64,000 nucleotides of DNA from Cymbidium sinense (lineage: Eukaryota > Streptophyta > Magnoliopsida > Asparagales > Orchidaceae): the NCBI GenBank assembly GCA_021442155.1, contig CM038214.1:139104040-139168039 (forward strand). Direction: 5' to 3'. The notes below the pieces were generated by a model. It was not told where the DNA came from. It did no database searches and saw nothing but the letters and a program-made list of their open reading frames with translations. A program made the translations under genes and the position numbers. This document shows, piece by piece, positions 12,191 through 23,200 of this stretch. Within the stretch, counting starts at the first letter, position 1. Each line of letters begins with the position of its first letter.

Positions 12191-12329
12191 CTAACCAAAT
12201 TCTCTTCAAAAATTCTTCTTCTGGAGATTTTATTTTTAAGGATGTTTGGAATTTCATAAAATTTAAATATCAAGAGTCCTTAGTTTTTACTAAAATCTGA
12301 AATATTTTTATCCCTACTTCGTTCTCGAT

Positions 12330-12823
12330 TTTAACTTGGCGCATTCTGAAGCATTATATCCCGTGGATGCCATCTTTTGAAAAAAGCCTTCATCTCCCCT
12401 CTAAATGCTACTGTTGCTATGACATTGAAACTGTGTCATGTTTTTTTGAATGGCCCTATTGTTGCTAAAGTGTGGAATTAGTATGATAATATTTTTAATA
12501 TTTTCCATTTTAATGGTTCATTTTCTATTATGCAACTTCTTGAAGCACGTTTCTCTCATACTTCTAAGGGTCATGTTAAAATTGTTTTAGCTACTACTAT
12601 TCTTTGTAATATTTGGATGGATAGAAATGATGCTAAGCATTGTAATATTTCTATGAACTATCATCATATTATTACTAGAGCCAAATATAAAATTTTGTCT
12701 CTTTTCAAAGCTAATCTTCTTACTCACTCTAGTTTTAAAGGGTGCAAGTCTATGGCCTTCAATTTTGGAATTAACCTTCCCTCTTGTAATGTCTCTCCTA
12801 CTCAAAAAATTATACTGGATTAA
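12330..12823 (+). pseudogene. LINE A: Cys/His-rich linker before RNase H
   Basis: A Cys-rich stretch (SKCYCCYDIETVS in one frame, then a shifted CHVFLNGP-like run) corresponds to the zinc-binding-like region that plant L1 ORF2 proteins carry between RT and RNase H. A 97-codon open stretch follows (12,530-12,823) with TTILCNIWMDRNDAKH, a pattern typical of this linker (I-W-x-x-R-N-x-x-x-F/H). Aligned with copy B it is collinear, with only small shifts. Confidence 0.7.
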
Positions 12824-12839
12824 ACTTAATTATCACTTC

Positions 12840-13302
12840 ATTAAGGTTAACATTGATGGCTCACATGCTAATGGCTATTATGTGTGGTGGGATTTTGAGA
12901 GATCATAGTGGCAAGGTTATCTCTTTGCTTCCCCTTTAGAGCCTTATTCTATGTTATCTGAGCAAAAAGTCTTTCATCATGGAATTTTATTTGTTTACAA
13001 CAAGGTTTTCATAAGATCTGGTTTGAAGTTGATGCCCTCCTTTTTTATATTTTCTCAATTCTGAGGCTCATGGTAATGCTGAAGTGTATTATTTACTTAA
13101 TCATACTAGGAGGCCTCTTATTAAACTAGATTTTTAAATATCTCATATTTATAGGGAAGCTAATTCTTGTGCTGACTTCCTTGCCAATTTGGGAGCTAAG
13201 TCTTCTTCTATTCAAATGTTTTCTAATGATGACATACCTTTTCTTTTAAGGGGTCTTATGAATCTAGATAAAACTAGTTTGCTTTATGTTAAAAGCTTTT
13301 AA
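12840..13302 (+). pseudogene. LINE A: RNase H domain, decayed
   Basis: The start reads VNIDGSHANGYY, the D-G-S first catalytic block of RNase H. An ILRDHSGKVI block follows in a shifted frame. The last block reads HIYREANSCADFLANLGA, so the H and D of the C-terminal motif survive here (copy B has T-N in place of A-D). The frame ends with a TAA at 13,300-13,302 in the same place as copy B. Several one-base indels break the middle. RNase H would degrade the RNA strand during element copying. Confidence 0.8.
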
Positions 13303-14454
13303 CCTACTTTCCTCCTATGGGGCTTTGCTTTTATTGGTTTTGAATATTTTTTTTTCTTATGCTTTGGTCTTATTTTTTTCTTCACTTGAACCTACTTTTA
13401 TTTTTCTATTTAGTTTCTTCCCATTCATTGGATGGGTAGTTGTCTTTCCATTCATTGATTTTGTAATTTTATTTTCTAGTTTTCTTTCTCTACCATTGGT
13501 AGAGGTGTTTATGGTGGTCTTTGTCCTACTTGTCTTCTAGTTGGTGTGGTTCTTTTTATTGGTTCGATCTCTCTGCATCCTTCTTTATTTGCTCTGGATT
13601 TTATGGTTGGCTATTTGATGTTGTTGCCTGGTTGTGGGTTTTTTCCTTTTCTGAGTGTGGCTCATGCAATTTTTGTTACCTTTCTGCTATTGTTGGATGT
13701 TCTGTCACCTTGTTGTTTGCTGATTAGGATGGTTTTTCCAATTGCTTTTGGTTGTGTTTTCTCTCTTGGGTCTCATCCTTCCCACTTGTTCTCGTCCTTA
13801 TGGATTTTACTTGTGTTGTTTTTTCTCTGGGGCTTGCTTATCTAAAAGGTGGCTATTGACTATTGTGGTTTTTTTATGGAGAGGAGTTATGTGACCTTGG
13901 GGGCTCTTTATTCTTTTGGTTATAGCTTGAGTGGTATTTTTTATGGATTTTATCCTTTCTTTAGTGCTATTCTAGATGAGTGTAAGGTTGGGCTTCTAGT
14001 TTGTTATTTATTGTGTGCCTCCTGTATGAGTTTCTATTTTTAATTTATATTCTAAACTGAAGGTTGAAACTCTTAGTTGATTTTTTTGATTTGGGATGTT
14101 GACCTTGTTGGGTTCTTGTTTTGGTGTCTCATCTGGATTATTTTTGATCATATGGGCTATTACTTTTCTATTTTGCTGTTGTATCTAGCTATTTTAAATG
14201 GATTCTCATGTCTTTGGATTGGGATTGGTGGCTGTTGTCTATGGCTTTCTCTTGGTATTTTTTGAATTTTCTGAATGGATGACTCTTTCTGTCTTTCATC
14301 CTGATGGTTCTAAGTCTAATGATTTGAATCCTTGGCTGTCTTAGTGGTTAGTGGGGTGGACTGCCTTGATGGCTGCTTGTATTGGGTGCTCTAGCTGGCT
14401 AGTTTGGTCTAAAGAGAATTTACTTTGTTACAATTTTCCTGATCTTATCAAGTC
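13303..14454 (+). mobile_element. LINE A: T-rich 3' tail
   Basis: Non-coding 3' region, very rich in T and TTTG/TGGTT words. It aligns with 31,668-32,805 in copy B and with 51,537-52,405 in fragment D. The hydrophobic open frames within it arise from the base bias and are not conserved between copies. It lacks the last 0.8 kb and the terminal AATAAA-like end that copies B and D keep. Confidence 0.75.
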
Positions 14455-15012
14455 AACCCTAACCCTAAACCCTAAAACCCCAAACCCTAAATCCTAAACA
14501 CTAAAATCCTAAAAACCTGAACCTAAAAAATAAAATAAAAATAAAACTCAACTAAATAATAAACTTAAACCTAAATCTAAAGCTAAAAATAAACTAAAAT
14601 AAAGAACCTAAACTTAAATAAATAAACCTAAAATAAATAAACTAAAATAAATGAACATAAAATAAATAAACTAAAATAAATAAATAAAATAAAAAACCTA
14701 GATAATAATAAAATAATAAAATAACCTAAAATAAATAAATAAAAACTAAGTAAACTAAATAAATGTAAACCTACCGATTTTCTTAATTTTTTTTAAAAAA
14801 AATCCTAAACCCTAAATTCTAAACCCTAAACCCTAAGCCCTAAACCTAAACCTTAAACCTACAATACTAAACCAACAACCTTAAACCATAAACCCTAAAC
14901 CCTAACACTAAACCCCTAAACCCCAAACCCTAAACCTAAACCAAAAGTAATTAAATAAATTTAAAAATAAACCTAAACCCTAAAACCTAATAAACTTAAA
15001 CCTAAATGCTAA
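14455..15012 (+). repeat. Array 1: CCCTAAA blocks, short A-rich phase, pre-GRP spacer
   Basis: Starts with degenerate telomere repeats (AACCCTAACCCTAAACCC). It then passes into an A-rich phase that begins late in the unit, at the ACTCAACTAAA landmark near 14,546. The closing landmark (ACCGATTTTCTTAATTTT) is near 14,773. A second CCCTAAA block follows at about 14,808-14,945, then the conserved 70-base spacer (AGTAATTAAATAAATTT, AAACCTAATAAA) that precedes every GRP copy. Confidence 0.85.
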
Positions 15013-15501
15013 AGATGGGTAGAACCTTGACAGCAAGACCATCATCGTCAACCAGGCTCAGTCTAGATCTAGTGGTGGAGGTGAAGGCCAAGGCATCATT
15101 TATCACAGTGGTGGTTCGGGATCTAGAGGTGCTGGTGGATATGGAGGTGGTGGTTGGAGTAGTGGTAGTTATGGAGGTGGGAGGAGTGATGAAGGTTATA
15201 GCCTTGGTGGTGGCCGAGGGAGAGATCTGGGATATGATGGTGGATCTCACTAATCGAGAGGCTGGGGTGGTTCTAATGGGAACTGGAGAAACTGAAGAAC
15301 GGCCAATCCAATCTGCTGCTTATGGAATAATGTCTTGCAGTAGAGAAAGTTCTAGTTATCTAGGGTTTTTGATTTTCTCTATGCTTGCTCATTTTTTATC
15401 TATGTTGTCGTTTGTGTCTTACAAAATTTGGTGTGTTACTTTGTTGATGAAATCAAAAAGAAGAAATGTTGAATCTGAATTTGTTCTCTGTTAAAAAAAA
15501 A
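15013..15501 (+). pseudogene. GRP retropseudogene fragment 1 (3' exon part plus 3' UTR)
   Basis: Encodes the last strand of an RRM domain and the glycine-rich tail of a plant GRP7-like RNA-binding protein. The frame reads NLDSKTIIVNQAQSR, then Gly/Ser/Tyr repeats (GAGGYGGGG, GRDLGYDGG), and ends GSNGNWRN with TGA at 15,293-15,295. About 200 bases of 3' UTR follow and end in a run of nine A at about 15,493 that leads into telomere-like repeats. The start corresponds to the N-G-(Q/K)-N-L-D turn of the RRM, so the N-terminal two thirds of the RRM is absent. Two in-frame stops (after D-G and after GGSH) rule out a product. Absence of upstream gene sequence and the A-tail point to a 5'-truncated cDNA insertion. 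Confidence 0.85.
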
Positions 15502-17867
15502 CCAAAATCCCTAAATCCTAAACTAAAACCTGAACTCTAAACCTAAAACCTAAACTTTAAACCCTAAACCCTAAACCCCAAAATTCTAAACCCTAAAACC
15601 CTAAACCCTAAACCTTAAACCCTAAACCCTAAATCCTAAACCCTAAAAACCTAAAAACCTAAACCTAAACTAAATAAAGCCTAAAAATAAAATAAATAAA
15701 TAAACCTAAGCCCAATAAAATAAAAAAATAAAAAAATAAAAACAAACTAAAACCTAAACCCAAACCTAAAAATAAAATAAAATAAGCTAATAAAAATAAA
15801 CTAAAATAAAATAAATAATAACCCAAACCTAAACTAAACAAAATAAAATAAACTAAAAAACTCTAAATTCTAAACCCTAAACCTTAAACTCTAAAGCTTA
15901 AAAAGCTCTAAACCCTAAACTAAAAAACTCTAAACCCTAAACTAAAAAAAACCTATACCTAAAATAAAAATAAAATAAATAAAATAAAATAAACATAAAC
16001 CTAAACAAAAGTAAACTAAACTAAAAAAATAAAACCTAAATCTAAACTTAAAGTAAACTATACCTAAACCTAAACCTAAACAAAATAAAATAAAATAAAC
16101 TCTAAAAAATCCTAAACATGAAACTTAAAAAAAAACTTAAACCTAAAATAAAAATTAATTTAGACAAAATAAAATAAACCAAAGCCTAAACTAAAATAAA
16201 CTAAACTAAAATAAATAAAACCTAAACCTAAACCTAAAGTAAACTAAATCTAAACTTAAACCTAAACTAAATAAAATAAAATAAACTAAAAAATAGAAAC
16301 TAAAAATAAACTTCTAAAAAACCCAAAAATCTAAACCTAAAAAAATAAAATAAAAATCTAAACCTAAACTGAAAAATAAAAAATAAAACCTAAACCTAAA
16401 ATATAAAATAAAAATAAAACACAACTAAAAAATAAACTAACCCTAAAAAATAAATTAAAATAAAAAACCTAAACTAAAATAAATAAACAAAACTAAATAA
16501 AAATAAAATAAATAAAAATAAATTAAATAAACTAAATAAATCTAAACCTATGAGTTTACTTAATTTTTTTTTAAAAACAATCCTAAGCTAACCCTAAACC
16601 CTAAACCCTAAACACTAAAAACCCTTTACCCTAAAGGCTAAAGCCTAAAGCCTAAACCCTAAACCGTAACCCCCAAACCCTAAAAACCTAAAAACCTAAA
16701 TGTTTAAAAATAAAATATATAAAAACCCTAAACTTAAATAAATTAAAAAATAAAATAAAATAAAAAATTGAACTAAAACCTAAACATAATCCTAAAATTA
16801 ACATAAAATAAACAAACCAAAATAAACTAAAATAAAAGAAATAAAAACCTAAACTAAAGAAAAAAATAAAATAAACCTAAGATTAAAAAACTAAATAAAG
16901 TAAAAAAACCAAACCTAAAATAAAAATAAAATAAACCAAAAATAAAATAAAATAAAACTAAATAAAAACCTAAACCTAAAATAAAAATAAAATAAACAGA
17001 ATAAAATAAACCTAGACCTAAACCTAAATTAAATAAAATAAAATAAATTGAAAATAAACCTAAACCTAGACTAAAAAATAAAACCTAAAAATAAACCTTA
17101 AATAAAAACCTAAAACCTAAATCTAAAAAAAATAAAATAAAAAACTATACCTAAACCTAAAAATAAAATAAAAATAAAATTAAAATAAAAAATAAACATA
17201 AACATAAACCTAAACCTAAAAAATAAATTAAAATAAATAAACTAAACTAAAGAAAAATAAAAATAAACCTAAATAAAAATAAAATAAATAAAAAAAAAAA
17301 ATAAATAAATAAAAATAAACTAAATAATTTAACTTATTTTTACTTTTAAAACCCTAAACCTACAACCCTATACCCTTAACCTAAAAGCTAAACCCTAAAT
17401 CCTAAACCCTAAACCCTAAACCATAAACCTTAAACCTTAAACCTTAACCCTAACCTTAAACCCTAAACCCTAAACCCTAAACTAACCCTAAAACCTAAAC
17501 TTTAACACTAAAAACCTTAAATAATAAAGCTAAAATCCTAAATTAACCCTAAACCCTGAGCTAACCCTAAACTTTAAACCCTTAAAATCCTAAACCCTAA
17601 AGCTTAAACTCTAAACCCTAAACCCTAAATCCTAAACCTTAAACCCAAAACCCAAACCCTAAATCCCTAAACCCTAAAACCCTAGGGCCTAAAACCCTAA
17701 ATGCTATAACCTAACCTTAAACCCTAAACCTTAAAAGTATAAACCTTAAAACCCTAAACCCTATACCCTAAATCCTAAACCCTAAACTATAAACCTAAAC
17801 CTAAAGTAAAAAAAATAAATTAAAAAATAAGCCTAAGCCCTAAAACCTGATAAACCTAAACCCTAAG
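15502..17867 (+). repeat. Array 1: two telomere-like/A-rich units
   Basis: CCCTAAA block 15,502-15,660; A-rich phase to about 15,855; a small CCCTAAA/CTCTAAA block 15,855-15,950; A-rich phase to the landmark at 16,551 (TGAGTTTACTTAATTTT), with ACAACTAAAAAATAAAC at 16,423. Then a CCCTAAA block 16,570-16,700, an A-rich phase to about 17,330, and an unusually long CCCTAAA block 17,345-17,800 with variants CCTTAAA, CCATAAA and CCCTATA. The pre-GRP spacer closes the stretch. No gene seen. Confidence 0.85.
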
Positions 17868-18326
17868 AATGGGCAGAACCATGACGGTAAAATGTCATTG
17901 TCAACCATGCTCAGTCTAGAACTGGTAGTGGAGGCGAAGGTGGAGGTAGAAATTATCGTAGTGGTGGTGGGGGATCTAGAGGTGCTGATGGATATGGATG
18001 CAGTGGTCAGAGCAATGGTGGTTATGGAGGCGGGAAGAGCGGAGGTTATAGCCATGGTGGTGGTGGAGGGAGAGATCGAGGATATGATGGTGGATCTTGC
18101 TACTCGAGGGGCCAGGGTGGTTTTGATCGGAACTGAAGAACTGAAGAATTCATGATGATCTGTTGCTTATGGAACTATGTCAATGATTCTAGTTATCTAG
18201 GGTTTTTTATTTTCTCTATGAATGCTCATTTTTGACCTTTGTCATTGCATGTATCTTTTGTTACTTGGTTGATGAAATTGAAAAGAAGAAATGTTGAATC
18301 TAAATTTGTTCTATGTTAAAAGAAAA
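17868..18326 (+). pseudogene. GRP retropseudogene fragment 2
   Basis: Same source as fragment 1. It starts at AATGGG after CCCTAAG. A small deletion breaks the frame after D-G-K. From VNHAQSR on, the frame runs without a stop through NYRSGGGG, GGYGGGKSGGYSHGGGG, GRDRGYDGG and CYSRGQGG to a TGA at 18,134-18,136. The end is shortened: the GNWRN tail is reduced to R-N by a deletion of about eight bases. The 3' UTR ends in an interrupted A-run near 18,316. Open but with no start codon or RRM, so no functional product is expected. Confidence 0.85.
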
Positions 18327-18876
18327 CCAAACCTAACCCAAACCTAAACCTAAACCTAAACCCTAAACCTAAACCCTAAACCCTAAACCATAAACCCTAA
18401 ACCCTAAAGCTAAACCCTAAACCTAAACCCTAAACCCCAAACCATACACCTTAAACCCTCAACTAACCCTTAACCTTAAACCCTAAACCCTAAACCCTAA
18501 ACCCTACACCCTAAAAAGTTAAAAACCTAAACCTAAAAAGAACCTAAAAAAACTAAAAAAAGAAACCTAAACTAAAATATAAAAAAAATAAAATAAAATA
18601 AAATAATTTAAAACCTAAACTAAACTAAAAATAAAAAACTAAATAAATTAAAAACTTAACCTAAAATAAAAATAAAATAAACCTAGAATAAAAATAAAAT
18701 AAACCTAAAATAAAATAAAATAAAAACTAAAGAAAAACCTAAACCTAAAAAAATAAACAAAAAATAAAACCTAAACCCTAACCTAAAAAAACCAAAACAT
18801 AAAATAAAAATAAAATAAACCTAAACCTAAACTATATTAAACTAAACTAAAATAAAATAAACCTAAATCTAAACCT
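18327..18876 (+). repeat. Array 1: CCCTAAA block and first half of an A-rich phase
   Basis: CCCTAAA-type repeats 18,327-18,520 (ten or more near-consensus heptamers in runs), then A-rich phase words in the usual order (AAAGAACCTAAAA, AAAATAAACCTAAAA). The phase is cut off at 18,876 where the ribosomal P0 fragment begins. The second half of this A-rich phase and its landmark are missing. Confidence 0.85.
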
Positions 18877-19598
18877 AAGATCAACAAGGGTATTGTTCAA
18901 ATTATCACCTCAGTTGAACTGATTAAAAAAGGAGATATGGTGGGATCCTTAGAGGCTGCTCTCCTCAATATGCTCAGGATTAGGCCATTCTCTTATAGCC
19001 TTGTCATCTAGTCTATGTATGATGATGGTTCGATGTTTAGTCCTGAGGTGCTTGACCTCACTGAAAATGATCTCATCAAGAAGTTTTCGGCAGGCCTTTC
19101 AATGATCATTTCTATCTCACTGGCCCTCTCTTATCCCACCCTTACTACAACACCCCACATGTTAATGAATGCTTACAATAATGTCCTGACCATCACGATT
19201 GCCATTGATTACACATACCCACAGGCTGAGAAGGTTTAAGGAGTATTTGAAGGATCCTATTAAATTTATTGCTAATGCTTTGCATGATGCTTCTGCTAGT
19301 CTTGCTGCTGCTGTTGCTGCTGCTGCTGCTCTAGCTACTATAGTGGAAGAGAGGAAGGAAGAGTCTGCTGAGGAATCTGATGATGATATGGGCTTCAGCT
19401 TGTTCAACTAAGCTTTGTTGGCCTTTTATTAAATCAAATTTTATTGTCTCTAGGAGTTAAATCATTTTGTGAAATATTATTTTTGTGAATTTTTTAATTA
19501 CATTTTATTTTATCTTATTTTATTAGTTGTTAGAGGATAATGTCATGTTTGATTTGGTAATTTCTTATTTGTTATGAAATCATTTGGGTTTAAAAAAA
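18877..19598 (+). pseudogene. Ribosomal protein P0 (uL10) retropseudogene, 3' half
   Basis: Encodes roughly the last 175 residues of the large-subunit stalk protein P0. Blocks seen: [70 protein letters not shown], then [12 protein letters not shown]. The Ala-rich hinge follows, and the P-stalk C-terminus [13 protein letters not shown] with TAA at 19,409-19,411. One in-frame stop (after PFSYSLVI) and one inserted T after QAEKV break it. No introns are present, about 180 bases of 3' UTR follow, and it ends in seven A (19,592-19,598) next to CCTTAAACCCTAAA. In cells P0 anchors P1/P2 on the ribosome; this copy is dead. The 5' junction is CCTAAG, the same bases as at most GRP copies. Confidence 0.9.
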
Positions 19599-19725
19599 CC
19601 TTAAACCCTAAACCCTAATCCTAAACACTAAAGCCCAAACCCTAAACCTAAACTTAAAGTAACTAAATAAATTAAAAAATAAACCTAGACCTTAAAACCT
19701 AATTAACCTAAACCTAAACCCTGAG
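19599..19725 (+). repeat. Array 1: short CCCTAAA block and pre-GRP spacer
   Basis: Ten or so degenerate telomere heptamers directly after the P0 A-run, followed by the conserved spacer (AAAGTAACTAAATAAATT and AAACCTAATTAACC) found before all GRP fragments. Confidence 0.85.
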
Positions 19726-20212
19726 AATGGGAAAAACCTTGACAGCAGAAACATCATCGTCAAATAGGCTCAGTCTAGATATGGAGGTTGAGGTAAAGGC
19801 AGAGGTGGCGATTATTGCAGGGGTGGTGTGGGATCTCGTGGTGTTGGTGGATATATAGCTGGTGGTCGGAGCAATGGTGGTTATGCATTCGGGAAGAGTG
19901 ATAGAGGATACAATCATCATGGTGACGGAGGGAGAGATCGGTTAAATGATAGTGGACCCCACTACTCGAGAGGCCGGGGTGGTTCTAATGGGAACTGGAG
20001 AAACTGAACAACGACTGATCTGATCTACTGCTTATAGAAGTGTGTCTATACAGTAGAGATTGTTATAATTATGTAGGGTTTTTGATTTGCTCTATCCATG
20101 CTCATTTTTTATCTATGTCATCTCTCATGTCTTAGAGAACTTGGTGTGTCACATGGTTGATCAAATTGAAAAGAAGAAATGTTGAATATGAAATTATGCT
20201 TTGTTAAAAAAA
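19726..20212 (+). pseudogene. GRP retropseudogene fragment 3
   Basis: The frame reads NGKNLDSRNIIV, then a stop in place of Gln-Ala's first residue, AQSRYGG, another stop, and then GKGRGGDYC, GYIAGGRSNGGY, GRDRLNDSG, HYSRGRGGSNGNWRN and TGA at 20,005-20,007. The C-terminus is well kept. The 3' UTR includes the conserved TAGGGTTTTTGATTTGCTC stretch and ends in an A-run near 20,206-20,212. It lies just 127 bases after the P0 fragment, so two different cDNA-derived fragments sit side by side in the same orientation. Confidence 0.85.
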
Positions 20213-23200
20213 TCCAAAAACCTAAACCCTAAACTAAATTCTGAACCCTAAACCCTAAAACTAAACCATAAACCCTAAACATAAAAAAAATAAAAAAATA
20301 AAAAAGAACCCTAACCCTAAAACTAACCATAAGCCCTAAACCCTAAACCCTAAAACCCTAATCCCTAAACCCTAAACCCTAAACCTTAAACCCTAAACCC
20401 TAAACCCTCAAAACCCTAAACCCTAAACACAAAACTCTAAACCCTAAACCCTAAACCCTAACCCTGAACCCTAAACCCTAAAACCCTAAACCCAAAACCC
20501 TAAACTTTAAACCCTAAAAACCTAAAAACCTAAACCTAAAATAAATAAAACCTAAAAAAATAAAAAAGTAAAAAAACATAAACCTAAATAAAATAATTAA
20601 ATAAAATAAAATAAATACTTAAACAAAAACTTAAACCTAAACCTAAAAAAAGTAAAATAAAAAATAAAAATAAACTAAAATAAAATAAAGAATAATAAAT
20701 CTATATAAAATTAAAACTAAACATAAATTAAAAATAAAATAAACCTAAAAAAAATAAAATAAAAACTAAATAAAAACCTAAACCTAAAAAATAAACCTAA
20801 TAATAAAACTTGCAAATAAATCAAAAATAAAACCTAAACCTAAAACTTAAAAAAAAACAAAATCTAAAATAAAAATAAAATATACGTGAACCTAAACTAA
20901 AATAATGTAAACTAAAATAAATAAAACCTAAACATAAACCAAAACTAAATAAAATTAAAAAAACTAAAAATAAACCTAAATCTATACTAAAAAGTAATAC
21001 CTAAAAATAAACATAAAATAAAAACCTAAAACTTAAACCTATAAAAATAAAATAAAAACCTACACCTAACCTAAAAATAAAAAATAAAGCCTAAACCTAT
21101 AAAATAAAATAAAAATAAAAGTAAACCTAAACCTAAAACTAAAATAAACTAAAATAAAATTCCTAAGCTAAAATAAATGAACCTAAAATAAAACTAAAGT
21201 AAATAAAAATAAAAATAAACCTAACTGAAAATAAAAATAAAATAAACTAAAATAAATAAAAAATAAACTAAATAAACATAAACCTACGAGTTTACTTAAT
21301 TTTTAAAAAATAAAAAAAAAAAAAAAATTTAAAAATAAACCCTAATCCTAAACCCTAGACCTACAATCCTAAACCCTTAACCTTAAACCCTAAAACCCTA
21401 AAACCATAAACCCTAAACCCTAAACCTTAAATCCTAAACTGTAAACCATAATACTCTAAACCCTAAACCCTAAACCCTAAATCCTAAACCTAAACCAAAC
21501 CCCCCAAACCACTAAACCTAAACCACTAAACCTAAAAACCTAAAATAAACCTAAAATACTAAACCCACTAAACCAAAAATAAAACCTAAACCTAAAATAA
21601 AAATAAAATAAAGATTTAAACTAAATAAATAAACCTAAATAAAAAATAAATAAAAAAAAATAAAAGACAAAATAATATAAATAAAACCTAAATAAATAAA
21701 ATAAAATATAAGAATAAAAACTAAAAATAAAAATAAAAACTAGCTAAATAAATAAAAAATATAAAAATAAATAAAACTTAAACCTAGAAAATAAACATAA
21801 TAATAAAACCTCAAAATAAATAAATTAAATAAAACCAAACACAAACTACAAAAAACTAAACCTAAAATAAAAATAAAATAAACAAAATAAAATAAACTTA
21901 AACCAAAATTAAAATAAAGTAAACTAAAATAAATAAAACCTAAACCTAAACCTAAAATAAACTAAACCTAAACCTAAACCTAACCTAAATAAAATAAAAT
22001 AAACAAAAAATAAACATAAACCTAAACTAAAAAGTAAAACCTAAAAATAAACATAAAATAAAATCCTAAAACCTAAACCTAAAAAAAATAAAATAAAAGC
22101 CTAAACCTAAACCTAAAAATAAAAAAGAAAATCTAAACCTAAATAATAATAAAAAGTAAAACTAAACTAAAAAAATAAAATAAACCAAAACCTAAACCTA
22201 AACCTAAAAAATAAATATAACAAAACTAAATAAAATAAATAAACCTAATAATAAAATAAAAATAAAATAAACCTAAATAAATAAAAAAATAAACTAAAAT
22301 AAAAGTAAAAAATAAACTAAATAAACATAAACCTACCGTTTACTTAATTTAAAAAAATAATTAAAAGAAACTAAACCTAAAACCCTAAACAAACCCTCTA
22401 AACCTAAACTAAACCAACACTAAAGACCTTAAACCCTAAAACCCTAAACGAAAACCTAAAACCTAAACCCTAAACCCTAAACCATCCCTAATCCTAAACC
22501 CAAACCTATACTAAACCCAAACCTAAACCCCAAAAAATAAAATCCTAAACATTAAACCCCAAACCCTAGAAATCTAAAACCAAAACCTAAACTAAATAAA
22601 ATCAAAAATAAAATAATTGAGAAACCTAAACTTAAATAAAAAATTAAATTAAATAAAAAAAACCCAAAACTAAACCTAAAAAAAAACTAAACTAATAATA
22701 ATAATAAAACTAAAATAAGATAAATTAAAACCTAAACCAAACTAAAAAACTTAAATAAAATCAAACCTAAAAGTAAAATAAAAATAAAATAAACTTAAAA
22801 TAAAATAAAAACACTAAATAAAAACATAAACCTAAAAGATAAAACTAAAAATAAATAAATAATAAAACCTAAACCCTAAACAAAAAAAAAAACCTAAATA
22901 AAACATACAAAATAAAATAAATCTAAAACTAAAATAAAATAAACTAAATTAAAATAAAAAACACCTAAAATAAACTAAACATAAACCTTAAACTAAATAA
23001 AATAAATTAAATTAAAAATAAGCCTAAACCTCAACTAAAAAATAAAGCCTAAAAATTAACCTAAAATAAAACCTATAACCTAAATCTAAAAGAATAAAAT
23101 AAAAACCTAAACCTGAAACCAAAATAAAACCTAAACCCTAAACTTAATATAAAAAATAAAACCTACACCTAAAAATTATATAAAAATAAAACTAAACTTA

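Larger units (their letters stand above)
11275..14454 (+). mobile_element. LINE copy A (plant L1 type), 3' part
   Basis: A non-LTR retrotransposon fragment in the same family as the LINE at 27,403-33,266, with which it aligns from that copy's position 29,586 onward. Its left end is cut by the LTR-like element. It keeps, in order, a piece after the reverse transcriptase palm, the thumb/connection region, a Cys/His-rich segment, RNase H, and about 1.15 kb of T-rich 3' tail. The palm motif is gone: about 63 bases that hold FADD in copy B are deleted near 11,293. The right end is also incomplete. At 14,454 it stops inside the tail and passes straight into AACCCTAACCCTAAACCC, while fragment D continues about 0.8 kb further. 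Many stops and shifts make it inactive. Confidence 0.85.

Noticed and set aside
13286..14265. Hydrophobic, membrane-like open frames in LINE tails (also 31,700-32,680 and 51,490-52,980)
   Set aside because: T-rich DNA gives Phe, Leu, Val and Ser runs in any frame. Lengths and sequences do not agree between copies A, B and D.
15002..15250. Ser/Thr-rich open frames on the - strand (also at 17,840, 19,714, 37,257, 40,539, 59,262, 60,907, 62,439)
   Set aside because: They are the antisense of the Gly-rich GRP fragments. GGT/GGA codons read backwards give Thr, Ser and Pro. No start context or independent conservation.
17892..18155. Val/Met/Glu-rich open frames on the + strand over GRP fragments
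   Set aside because: Shifted readings of the same GGTGGT/GGAGGT sequence. The true frame is the one that ends in G-N-W-R-N.
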